DNA of 9,772 nt from an uncultured Bacilli bacterium (GCA_947593275.1 CANQDN010000047.1:1-9772), one strand, 5' to 3'; shown: positions 1 to 5,363, numbered from the stretch's first letter. Notes: generated by a model from the letters alone, not told the origin. Made by a program: numbers and translations.

Positions 1-55
1 TAAAATCCTGCGGGTGTTAAAGCTCGTGCCGGTTCAAGTCCGGCCTTGGGCACCA
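1..55 (+). tRNA. tRNA-Leu(UAA), 3' half, cut by the window edge
   Basis: The window opens at the anticodon. T34-A35-A36 is followed by AA and the 3' anticodon strand TCCTG. A long variable arm follows, in which CGGGT pairs with GCTCG across a short loop; this marks a class II tRNA (Leu or Ser). Next come the T arm (GCCGG, loop TTCAAGT, CCGGC), the 3' acceptor strand CTTGGGC, discriminator A and an encoded CCA ending at 55. The UAA anticodon and the A discriminator give leucine. The 5' half (acceptor strand, D arm, 5' anticodon strand) lies upstream of the window. It probably ends a tRNA gene or tRNA cluster, because a terminator follows directly. Confidence 0.93.
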
Positions 56-67
56 TCTTAGAAACTT

Positions 68-94
68 AAAGTTAGGTTATACCTAGCTTTTTTT
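68..94 (+). terminator. Intrinsic terminator of the tRNA-Leu transcript
   Basis: A 10-bp stem (AAAGTTAGGT / ACCTAGCTTT, one G-U pair) closes a TAT loop and runs into seven T residues (88-94). It begins 13 nt after the CCA end of the tRNA. Confidence 0.9.
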
Positions 95-233
95 ATTTCT
101 TAAAATGTCTAAAATTATGCACGTGGCTTACAAATATAAACAAAAAGTTTAGAAATTTACTAACCTATAGATTTTTCTATAACAAATGCTTTAAGTACTT
201 CCCTTTAAAGTAAATTTATCGAAAACTTTTTTA
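95..233. other. Non-coding stretch with nested inverted repeats
   Basis: I see no convincing gene between the tRNA terminator and the end of the S1 gene. The stretch does hold a 9-bp inverted repeat, AAATTTACT (153-161) and AGTAAATTT (209-217). Inside it are a small hairpin TATAGA-TTTT-TCTATA (166-181) and the palindrome AAGTACTT (193-200). It could be a 3' structure for the minus-strand S1 transcript or simply AT-rich spacer. No T-tract follows in the right place, so I do not call it a terminator. Confidence 0.35.
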
Positions 234-587
234 TTAGTTTTTATTATAGCTATTTATTTCTTTTATTTTTTCGTTGATCCAAATGTTTAAATGTTTCTTT
301 AAAGGCATAAATCCATCTTTATCTGTTTCTTCCATAGTTTTACCATCAACTTTATAGTTTAAGCCTTTAATGGTTAATTTTAGATGTTTAGATTCCTCAT
401 CAACTGCGATTACTTTAGCGTATATTGTATCACCAATAATACCATAATCTCGAACATTTTTAACAAAACTTTCAGATATTTCCGAGATATGAATTAAGCC
501 ATCATATTGGTCGTCTACCTTTACAAATATACCGTATTCTTTAAAGCCAGAGATTTGGCACGCTACTATATCATTTATTTTATACAT
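234..587 (-). CDS. cvfD: S1-domain RNA-binding protein, YugI/CvfD (general stress protein 13) family
   Basis: A 117-residue protein. Residues about 3-74 form one S1 (OB-fold) domain, with the typical stretches ISGFKEYGIFVKV, DGLIHISEIS and AKVIAVDEESKHLKLTI. The C-terminal tail GFMPLKKHLNIWINEKI matches the conserved GF..L...L..WI end of the Bacillus YugI/GSP13 family, called CvfD in streptococci. Family members are small RNA- or ribosome-associated regulators linked to stress and virulence. I choose ATG at 587. Upstream in-frame TTG (599) and GTG (596) codons exist, but GGTG at 594-597 is the likely ribosome binding site for the ATG and would lie inside the longer versions. The gene diverges from the NifU-like gene. 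The exact RNA targets cannot be read from sequence. Confidence 0.87.
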   Translation of the reverse strand: MYKINDIVACQISGFKEYGIFVKVDDQYDGLIHISEISESFVKNVRDYGIIGDTIYAKVIAVDEESKHLKLTIKGLNYKVDGKTMEETDKDGFMPLKKHLNIWINEKIKEINSYNKN

Positions 588-603
588 ATACTTCACCAAT
601 CTA

Positions 604-612
604 ATTATACCA
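604..612 (-). promoter_or_regulatory. Extended -10 promoter of the S1-domain gene
   Basis: On the minus strand the sequence reads TGGTATAAT (TGn plus a perfect -10, TATAAT at 604-609). No good -35 box lies at the right distance; the best there is TCCTAA at 627-632. An extended -10 can compensate for that. The expected start of transcription falls at the GGTG ribosome binding site, so the leader would be only about 10 nt. Confidence 0.6.
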
Positions 613-620
613 CATTTATC

Positions 621-649
621 TTTACTTTAGGAGATTTTTAATCTATAAT
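621..649 (+). promoter_or_regulatory. Sigma-A-type promoter of the NifU-like gene
   Basis: A -35 box TTTACT (621-626) is followed after 17 bp by a perfect -10 box TATAAT (644-649). It is back to back with the S1-gene promoter. The ribosome binding site AAAGGTG (654-660) begins 5 bp after the -10. Confidence 0.7.
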
Positions 650-667
650 TAATAAAGGTGATATATT

Positions 668-889
668 TTGGAAGAAAAAATTAAAGAATTAATAGATGAT
701 TTGAGACCTCTTATTAATCAAGATGGTGGAGATATTGAGTTTGTTAGATATGAAGATAAGTATGTTTTTGTGAAGTTTAAAGGGGCTTGTGTTAATTGTT
801 TAGGTGCAGATAATACGATGTTTGGGTTAGAAGCTTATCTTAAAAATGAAATACCGGAAATTGAAGGAGTTATAAATGTTTTGTTATAA
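668..889 (+). CDS. NifU C-terminal domain (Nfu-type) Fe-S scaffold, YutI-like
   Basis: A 73-residue single-domain protein. It has the family opening (a helix followed by LRPLINQDGGDIEFV) and the cluster-binding GACVNC motif (Cys41 and Cys44). Nfu domains bind a 4Fe-4S cluster between two subunits through this CxxC and deliver it to client enzymes. A standalone domain of this size is usual in Firmicutes (YutI). The start is TTG at 668, with ribosome binding site AAAGGTG 7 nt upstream; no ATG lies in frame before Met51. Possible clients in this window include the Fe-S methyltransferase RlmCD. The stop overlaps the stop of the convergent YutH-like gene within the palindrome TTATAA. Confidence 0.92.
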   Translation: MEEKIKELIDDLRPLINQDGGDIEFVRYEDKYVFVKFKGACVNCLGADNTMFGLEAYLKNEIPEIEGVINVLL

Positions 890-1813
890 CTCTTTTTTGA
901 TAATCCAATCTATGGGTTCAATGGAAGCATATTTTTGGATTTCAAAAAAAGATTCTTTTAAAAAGATTTCATAAGAGGAACTTTTTTCAATTATTTTGAT
1001 TAGTTTTTCTTCTTCTAGGTTGTTATTCATAATTTCTTCATAGAGATCAAAATAATAGCTAGGATAAAGTAATCTAGCATATAAAAGTTGAAGACTATAG
1101 ATGGTGAATGGTTCTTTTTTTAAGAGAAGTTTTAAATAAGATAAAGCGTCTTCACCTTCAAAAAAAGCACTTTTTAAATATTCGGATAGATCACGGACTT
1201 CTAGATCAAAGATAAAACTAAGAGGATTCATAAAATTTAGCTTATAATTGGGGAATTTAATGCGACGATGAGATAAACAGATGCGATCATTTTCGGATAT
1301 TTTATATTTAGTGGTTGTATTAGAGGCATAACTTATGGCGTTTTCAGCAAGACCAATATAGTAACTAAAACTATTTAATATAATGTTCTTTCCTTTACCC
1401 ATTTCACTTATTTGATATTCAAAATAGTCTATTTTATCACTCCAAAGTTTAGGCCAGGAAAATTCATATAGAGCTCTTTTTTGGGGAGTTAAAATTAGTT
1501 TTCTATTAAGATCTAATAACACTGGTAAGTCATATTCTTCATAGATATTATCCATTGGTTTTAATAAAACATAGTTAGTATTATAAATATTAGTAATATA
1601 GTTTCCGAATTTATTTAAGATTAAATCATGAACAGGTATGTTTTTCTTTTTTAGTTCATCTATTACTAGTAATATATCATTTAATTCTTTAGGATTTCTT
1701 TTCAAAGGAGTAAAATAATATAGGGAATTATTTATTTTAAAAGTATAATAATTATCCCATTTTTCAACATCAATTAAACTTAAATTATAATAATAGTTTA
1801 ATGTTTCTTTCAT
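884..1813 (-). CDS. yutH: YutH-like spore-coat-associated protein (CotS / aminoglycoside phosphotransferase-like fold)
   Basis: A 309-residue protein resembling the YutH/CotI/CotS group of spore-coat proteins, which have a kinase-like fold but usually a degraded active site. The place of the catalytic HGD loop reads LSHRRIKF (about 180-187). The metal-binding region reads FDLEVRDLSEYL (about 202-213), whose RDL-EYL pattern is typical of the group, followed by ARLLYPSYYFDLYEE (about 246-260). Phosphotransfer therefore looks unlikely; a structural or scaffolding role in the coat is more plausible. ATG at 1813 is preferred; an in-frame GTG at 1822 gives MITMKE but has no ribosome binding site. 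A sigma-E-like promoter lies directly upstream. Assignment rests on remembered family patterns, so the family name is firmer than the function. Confidence 0.7.
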   Translation of the reverse strand: MKETLNYYYNLSLIDVEKWDNYYTFKINNSLYYFTPLKRNPKELNDILLVIDELKKKNIPVHDLILNKFGNYITNIYNTNYVLLKPMDNIYEEYDLPVLLDLNRKLILTPQKRALYEFSWPKLWSDKIDYFEYQISEMGKGKNIILNSFSYYIGLAENAISYASNTTTKYKISENDRICLSHRRIKFPNYKLNFMNPLSFIFDLEVRDLSEYLKSAFFEGEDALSYLKLLLKKEPFTIYSLQLLYARLLYPSYYFDLYEEIMNNNLEEEKLIKIIEKSSSYEIFLKESFFEIQKYASIEPIDWIIKKEL

Positions 1814-1828
1814 AGTAATCACTAATTA

Positions 1829-1857
1829 AATGTATGAAAAAACTGATGGTTATATAC
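1829..1857 (-). promoter_or_regulatory. Sigma-E-like mother-cell promoter of the YutH-like gene
   Basis: On the minus strand the -10 box is CATACATT (1829-1836), an exact match to the B. subtilis sigma-E consensus CATACAHT. GTATATA (1851-1857), close to the -35 consensus KMATATT, lies 14 bp before it. The transcription start would fall near 1822, leaving a leader of about 9 nt. The -35 lies inside the hairpin of the upstream gene's terminator. Confidence 0.6.
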
Positions 1858-1865
1858 ATCAGTTT
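1837..1865 (-). terminator. Intrinsic terminator after the proline-rich protein gene
   Basis: Read on the minus strand, AAACTGATG and CATCAGTTT form a 9-bp stem around an 8-nt loop. It runs into six T residues (complement of A1837-1842) and begins 8 nt after the stop of the upstream gene. It separates that gene from the YutH-like gene, which has its own promoter overlapping this hairpin. Confidence 0.75.
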
Positions 1866-1873
1866 AATTAGTT

Positions 1874-2776
1874 TTATTGATTAGCAGGATTAACAGGCAT
1901 GAAATTATTTATATCCATTACTTTTTGAGCATTATCATGAGCTATATTAGCGACTTGTTCACGAGCTTCAGCATTAGCTAAATGTTCAGAGGCACTAGCA
2001 AGCTTGGCATTTACTTCTTGTTCTTTTTTAGCTAGTTCTTCTTTTTTTGTTTCTAAATCATTTAATTCTTTTTGATATTTAGATATTAAAGCATCAAACA
2101 TATTTTCACAAGCTTTTAAGAATGTTGCTTTATCATTTTCAAAAAGATTAGGAGTATCTTTTAATGGGACTGGTTCTTCTTTAGGAATATTTATAGGTTC
2201 TGGTTGGGCAGGAACTACAGTACTTGCCTCAACATTATTACTCATTGGAGTTACACTTGGCATAATAGGCTCAACTTGCTTTGGAGCTTCTTCTGGTATA
2301 GTTAGAGGTCCTTCTTCAGCAGGAGCAGTATTTACAGGTGCAACATCAACGTTTGGTACTACTGGTGGGGTTGGAGTAAGATTTTGGACTGGTTCGGCGG
2401 GTGCTAAAACCTCTGGTTCCATTTTAACCTCATTTACAACATATCTTTTCTTAAGGATATCAAAAGAATCAGTTGGTAAAGTAAGAGGTGTATAAAAAGC
2501 TTCATCACTAGTTAAGTTATCCCCTATATTAATATATTCAAAATTGGTACCATTAATAATTCCCTTTAAATAATTTTTAACGGTTTGCCATTCGTTTTGA
2601 TCAGTTATTTTTTCTAATTTGGTAGTATATTTACTTATATATATAATTGGTAAACCCATAGAGCCAGTTCGTTCACTATCAAAGACAATATAGGTATTCC
2701 CTTCAGCTTTAAAAGCACTAAGTAAACTCAAACTTTCTGTATTTCCAGTTGGCGTTGTAATATTTATTTTCGCCAT
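1874..2776 (-). CDS. Proline-rich, coiled-coil protein of unknown function
   Basis: A 300-residue protein that I do not recognise, with three clear parts. Residues 1-115 look like a small globular beta-rich domain (TYIVFDSERTG, LPIIYISKYTTKLEKITD) that faintly recalls the DUF1292/YrzB style; this is a weak impression only. Residues about 118-205 are a Pro/Val/Glu/Ala-rich, probably unfolded linker. Residues about 216-285 are a long charged helix likely to form a coiled coil (YQKELNDLETKKEELAKK and onward), with an Ala-rich end. There is no signal peptide or membrane segment, so it is probably cytoplasmic. ATG at 2776 has a GAGGGA ribosome binding site. It has its own promoter and terminator, so it is a single-gene unit. 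The layout suggests a scaffold or adaptor that oligomerises. Confidence 0.85.
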   Translation of the reverse strand: MAKINITTPTGNTESLSLLSAFKAEGNTYIVFDSERTGSMGLPIIYISKYTTKLEKITDQNEWQTVKNYLKGIINGTNFEYINIGDNLTSDEAFYTPLTLPTDSFDILKKRYVVNEVKMEPEVLAPAEPVQNLTPTPPVVPNVDVAPVNTAPAEEGPLTIPEEAPKQVEPIMPSVTPMSNNVEASTVVPAQPEPINIPKEEPVPLKDTPNLFENDKATFLKACENMFDALISKYQKELNDLETKKEELAKKEQEVNAKLASASEHLANAEAREQVANIAHDNAQKVMDINNFMPVNPANQ

Positions 2777-2804
2777 ATCAATCCCTCACTATTCTTCTTT
2801 TTTA

Positions 2805-2833
2805 ATTATATCAAAATTATATTTAATAATCAA
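2805..2833 (-). promoter_or_regulatory. Strong sigma-A-type promoter of the proline-rich protein gene
   Basis: On the minus strand TTGATT (2828-2833) is followed after 17 bp by TATAAT (2805-2810), which is also preceded by TGA to make an extended -10. The leader would be about 22 nt, the longest of the protein-gene leaders here. Confidence 0.75.
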
Positions 2834-2841
2834 TCTTAAAA

Positions 2842-3123
2842 CTACCCTTTTATTTTACTTATTAAAAACCAACGACAACCATAAGCACAATTTTGGGCAA
2901 GATACTCTTCTACTTTAGAAATATCATTATATGGTTTAAAGTTTTTATTGGTTGGATCATTAAAGCCTTTTAGACGAAGATGATTGTACGCAATATCACC
3001 AAATATGTAATCAAAATCATCAAAATAATCGGTTAATTTTTCTTCTAGCTCTTCAGGATTTAGAGCGTCTTTATAATTATTTAAGACTTGATATTCTTGA
3101 TTTTTTATAACAATTTTTTCCAT
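2842..3123 (-). CDS. yutD: YutD family protein (DUF1027)
   Basis: A 93-residue cytoplasmic protein with the hallmarks of the conserved Firmicutes YutD family. It opens with a short strand (IVIKNQEYQVLNNY), followed by the signature DYIFGDIAYNHLRLKGF (38-54), an F-DPTNK segment, and the closing NCAYGCRWFLI (78-88) with two cysteines. The family's biochemical role is not established. ATG at 3123 is chosen; the frame continues upstream to 3180, but that part overlaps the preceding gene and lacks the family pattern. The ribosome binding site AGGAGGG overlaps the TAG stop of the upstream gene, only 7 nt away, so the two are co-transcribed and probably translationally coupled. Confidence 0.93.
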   Translation of the reverse strand: MEKIVIKNQEYQVLNNYKDALNPEELEEKLTDYFDDFDYIFGDIAYNHLRLKGFNDPTNKNFKPYNDISKVEEYLAQNCAYGCRWFLISKIKG

Positions 3124-3130
3124 AACCCTC

Positions 3131-3970
3131 CTAAAAATATGCGAAAAATATAATCGAAATAACACTAAAGGAAGTGACAATAATACTCATTAAAAGTAAA
3201 ATATCAACATATCCATTACCACTTGTAAGTTTAGGGTATTTAACTTCTTTTAAGCTAACTAATTTATCTTGTAATTCTTGATCCCGCATGGGACTATCAG
3301 CATCTACAGAAAAATAATTATAAGTAGCATCTTTAGCGGTTATTAAATCTTTTTCACTTAAGTTATTTAAATTGGATAAATTAACTCCTACATAGTTTAA
3401 AGCTTCTAAATTTAAATTCATATTAATAGTTTTACTTAAATCTTTAGTAACATCAAGTTCATTTAATTTAGAATAATAATATTTTTCTATAAAGGTAGGA
3501 TCTTCATTCATTAAATAACTAAAAGATACTCGATAAGGATTTTTCGTATGAGTAGTATAAACTAGTTCTAAAAAGGTTTCTTCATCTTCATAAGAAACAG
3601 AAGTACTTTTCTTTTTTAAGACAAACATATCGGTTAAGTATTTTAAAATAGTTTTAAAATAAGGATTTTTTACTTTAATGGTATCTTTATTATTGGCTAT
3701 TTCAAAATTGTAATAACTTAATAGTTCTTCTTTAAATAAAGCAACATCAGAGTTAGACATACCATATTTACTTAAATTATTTAAAAATACTACTTTATTG
3801 CCTAAATAATAAGGATTTAAAAGATCGGCTTCGCCATATATTAAGACTAGAAGACGAATTACAACAACTAAAAAGGAATTGTAAGTTACACTTTCTTTAT
3901 CATCACGGCTTTTAATATAAAGTTTAAGAGCTTTATCAAAAGCAATATTTATAAAGTAATCTTCATTCAT
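3131..3970 (-). CDS. Tail-anchored protein of unknown function, upstream of yutD
   Basis: A 279-residue protein that I cannot assign to a family. It is mostly helical and charged. A hydrophobic helix lies near residues 28-46 (SFLVVVIRLLVLIYG) and is too short and interrupted to be a confident membrane span. A clear transmembrane segment closes the protein at about 255-277 (DILLLMSIIVTSFSVISII and on). With no signal peptide and almost nothing after the last helix, it is likely C-terminally anchored with its bulk in the cytoplasm. ATG at 3970 has the ribosome binding site AGGTGAAG. It forms a two-gene operon with yutD (7-nt gap). Confidence 0.85.
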   Translation of the reverse strand: MNEDYFINIAFDKALKLYIKSRDDKESVTYNSFLVVVIRLLVLIYGEADLLNPYYLGNKVVFLNNLSKYGMSNSDVALFKEELLSYYNFEIANNKDTIKVKNPYFKTILKYLTDMFVLKKKSTSVSYEDEETFLELVYTTHTKNPYRVSFSYLMNEDPTFIEKYYYSKLNELDVTKDLSKTINMNLNLEALNYVGVNLSNLNNLSEKDLITAKDATYNYFSVDADSPMRDQELQDKLVSLKEVKYPKLTSGNGYVDILLLMSIIVTSFSVISIIFFAYF

Positions 3971-3987
3971 ACTACTTCACCTAATCT

Positions 3988-4017
3988 ATTATATCATAAA
4001 ACATATAGTTAAAACAA
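3988..4017 (-). promoter_or_regulatory. Promoter of the tail-anchored protein / yutD operon
   Basis: On the minus strand TGATATAAT is an extended -10 (TATAAT at 3988-3993). TTGTTT (4012-4017) lies 18 bp upstream as a fair -35. The start of transcription would fall at about 3981, close to the AGGTGAAG ribosome binding site. Confidence 0.62.
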
Positions 4018-4022
4018 TTATC

Positions 4023-4038
4023 AAATTGTATACAACTT
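4023..4038. promoter_or_regulatory. Perfect palindrome TTGTATACAA, possible operator
   Basis: TTGTATACAA (4026-4035) is a perfect 10-bp palindrome, flanked symmetrically by AA and TT one base further out. It sits 8 bp upstream of the -35 of the tail-anchored/yutD operon and downstream of the predicted small RNA. Its GTATAC centre recalls binding sites of small dimeric repressors, but no regulator is encoded in the window. Confidence 0.4.
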
Positions 4039-4054
4039 TTTGACATTTTCTTAA

Positions 4055-4154
4055 CATAAAATAAGAGCACACAACCAGCGAGGGCTAAAATAGCCAAAGA
4101 GAGTTTGGGTTTTAGGTTATGTGCTCATAAATACAGAAAATAAAATTTCTGTAT
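4055..4154 (-). ncRNA. Predicted structured small RNA (or untranslated leader) of about 100 nt
   Basis: Minus strand. From the promoter at 4161-4189 transcription should begin near A4154, exactly at a perfect hairpin: ATACAGAAA (4154-4146), a 6-nt loop, TTTCTGTAT (4139-4131). Next is a long stem of 12 positions with one mismatch, GAGCACATAACC (4126-4115) with GGTTGTGTGCTC (4076-4065). It encloses two small mutually exclusive hairpins, CCAAA-CTCTC-TTTGG and GGCTA-TTT-TAGCC, which share the same GG. A T-rich tail TTATTTTAT follows the long stem, giving a terminator-like end. I find no ORF with a ribosome binding site in it and do not recognise it as tmRNA, SRP RNA, 6S or a riboswitch class I know. 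The exclusive hairpins would also suit a switching leader for the gene starting at 3970, though that gene has its own promoter. It occupies most of the gene-free stretch 3971-4294. Confidence 0.55.
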
Positions 4155-4160
4155 AATATT

Positions 4161-4189
4161 ATTGTATATTTACTATGGGTAATAGTCAA
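4161..4189 (-). promoter_or_regulatory. Near-consensus sigma-A promoter driving the predicted small RNA
   Basis: On the minus strand TTGACT (4184-4189), 17 bp, TACAAT (4161-4166): each box has one departure from consensus. The predicted start is about 4154. A Spo0A-type element lies immediately upstream. Confidence 0.72.
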
Positions 4190-4197
4190 CAAATTTC

Positions 4198-4214
4198 GTT
4201 CGACAAAGTTTGCA
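4198..4214 (-). promoter_or_regulatory. Spo0A-type box in a 17-bp shared element, copy 1
   Basis: The minus strand reads TGCAAACTTTGTCGAAC. It contains TTTGTCGAA, with the exact 0A-box core TGTCGAA at 4199-4205. It ends 9 bp, counted from the core, before the -35 of the small-RNA promoter. A weaker tandem copy, TTTGTTGAC, overlaps the -35. The same element (16 of 17 bases) recurs at 7616-7632. An adjacent inverted repeat AAAGTT-TGC-AACTTT spans 4205-4219. Confidence 0.6.
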
Positions 4215-4249
4215 ACTTTACTTATTTTTCACACTTTTAGGCAGAACTC

Positions 4250-4278
4250 TAGACTTATTTTTTGGTTATTCATACAAT
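4250..4278 (+). promoter_or_regulatory. Promoter of the 63-residue membrane ORF
   Basis: TAGACT (4250-4255), 17 bp, TACAAT (4273-4278). The ribosome binding site AGGTG (4284-4288) begins 5 bp after the -10, the same tight spacing as at other genes here. Confidence 0.55.
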
Positions 4279-4294
4279 AAATTAGGTGATATAT

Positions 4295-4486
4295 ATGGGT
4301 CCAAATAGAAATTTTGGAGGAGGATTCTTTACAATTTTAGCAATATTCTGTTTATCAATCCTCATTTTTTATCAAATAATTATTACACTTATTCTACCTT
4401 TAAGGTTTAATCTTTTTATTTTATTAATTGAAACTTTTTTACTTTTTTATTTATTATTTCGAATTATTTATCCTCGGCATTTTTAG
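4295..4486 (+). CDS. Small two-helix membrane protein, unknown function
   Basis: A 63-residue ORF starting at ATG 4295 with a ribosome binding site AGGTG at 4284-4288 and a plausible promoter. An in-frame GTG at 4286 lies within the ribosome binding site and is rejected as the start. After a short glycine-rich polar N-terminus (MGPNRNFGGGFF) it has two hydrophobic stretches, about residues 11-34 and 37-58, separated by PLRFN, and a basic end IIYPRHF. This makes a hairpin membrane protein likely. It runs against the 3' end of the ysxE-like gene, overlapping it by 23 bp. I recognise no family. Small hydrophobic ORFs arise easily in AT-rich DNA, so the promoter and ribosome binding site carry the call. 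Confidence 0.6.
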   Translation: MGPNRNFGGGFFTILAIFCLSILIFYQIIITLILPLRFNLFILLIETFLLFYLLFRIIYPRHF

Positions 4487-5363
4487 GTTTTAAAGATAAA
4501 ACTAGTTTTTCAGTTTTAAATATATAGTCTAATTTTTCACGAATGGTTCTAGTTATAGTTATTTCGTTTCCTTCAAAGTTTATGATGGGAGGAATACTTA
4601 TAACAATGGTAAATAAAGTAAGTTCATTATCCTTTAAGGGATAACTTTTTAAGTATTTCTTCATTAAAGTTTCAAAGTCTAAGTTTAAATATTCTTTTTG
4701 ATAAAAAGTTATTAAGTCTAAAATGGGTGAATCAATTTTGGCTTTATCCCAACTAACTAAATAGGATTTAGAACCTTTGATAAAATGATCAGTTTCTAAA
4801 TTATTGTGGATTAAAGCTACCCTTTCTTTTAAATCATTTTTAGTACTTTGATACCAATCATCTAAAGAATTAGTACAATAATCTAAACATAAAAAGATTT
4901 TATAAATGTTTCTTAGTAATAAATAGTGACTGGGACTGGGATAGATTTCTTCTATATACATATTATAAATATTATCATAATAGTTTTTAGTATATAAAAT
5001 ATTATTTTTTAAATTATCATAGATTTCTTTATATTTATCTTCGGTTATTTCTTTATAGTAAGTGGTTTTATTATGAAGGAGGGCAACTATATCCATCATA
5101 TCTAGGGCCTTTTGTTCTTTAGGCTCTTTTATTTCGTCAATATATTCAAAGATATTTATATCATCACGGAGGTCATTTTCAAGTTTGGGAAAATAATCAA
5201 AATTACGACCTAATAAATAATTATAGACTTCTTTTACTTTATTATCTTTCTTTTCTTTGATAACATAAGAACCACTGGTAGAATCGATTATAGTGATGTT
5301 TTTCTTTTTAGTGTAACGATAAGGTTTATAAGTGGTTTTTAAAACTTCTAGAGCTTTATTCAT
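4464..5363 (-). CDS. ysxE: YsxE-like spore-coat protein (CotS / phosphotransferase-like fold)
   Basis: A 299-residue protein of the CotS kinase-like family, placed directly after spoVID as ysxE is in B. subtilis. Fold landmarks are visible but altered. There is an N-lobe lysine in YVIKEKK (Lys36). The catalytic loop HGDLHPGN of the family is replaced by HNNLETDH (186-193), losing the catalytic Asp. The metal-site segment is YLVSWDKAKIDSPILDL (201-217). This points to a pseudokinase used as a coat component or scaffold. The start ATG (5361-5363) overlaps the end of spoVID by 8 bp and has no good ribosome binding site of its own, so translational coupling is likely. The C-terminus is rich in Lys/Glu. 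Confidence 0.82.
   Translation of the reverse strand: MNKALEVLKTTYKPYRYTKKKNITIIDSTSGSYVIKEKKDNKVKEVYNYLLGRNFDYFPKLENDLRDDINIFEYIDEIKEPKEQKALDMMDIVALLHNKTTYYKEITEDKYKEIYDNLKNNILYTKNYYDNIYNMYIEEIYPSPSHYLLLRNIYKIFLCLDYCTNSLDDWYQSTKNDLKERVALIHNNLETDHFIKGSKSYLVSWDKAKIDSPILDLITFYQKEYLNLDFETLMKKYLKSYPLKDNELTLFTIVISIPPIINFEGNEITITRTIREKLDYIFKTEKLVLSLKPKNAEDK

Noticed and set aside
226..252. Terminator for the S1 gene from AAAACT/AGTTTT on the minus strand
   Set aside because: The 6-bp stem is weak and is followed by CGATAAATTT rather than a T-tract.
3124..3180. N-terminal extension of YutD
   Set aside because: It overlaps the tail-anchored gene; YutD homologs begin at the equivalent of MEKIVIKNQEY, which has its own ribosome binding site.
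4040..4062. Plus-strand promoter TTGACA with TAAAAT before the hairpin region
   Set aside because: The spacing is only 11 bp, and no -10 lies at 16-18 bp, so a plus-strand RNA is unlikely.
4131..4154. Hairpin ATACAGAAA...TTTCTGTAT as a plus-strand terminator
   Set aside because: No T-tract follows on the plus strand and no plus-strand gene precedes it; as the 5' end of the minus-strand RNA it fits better.
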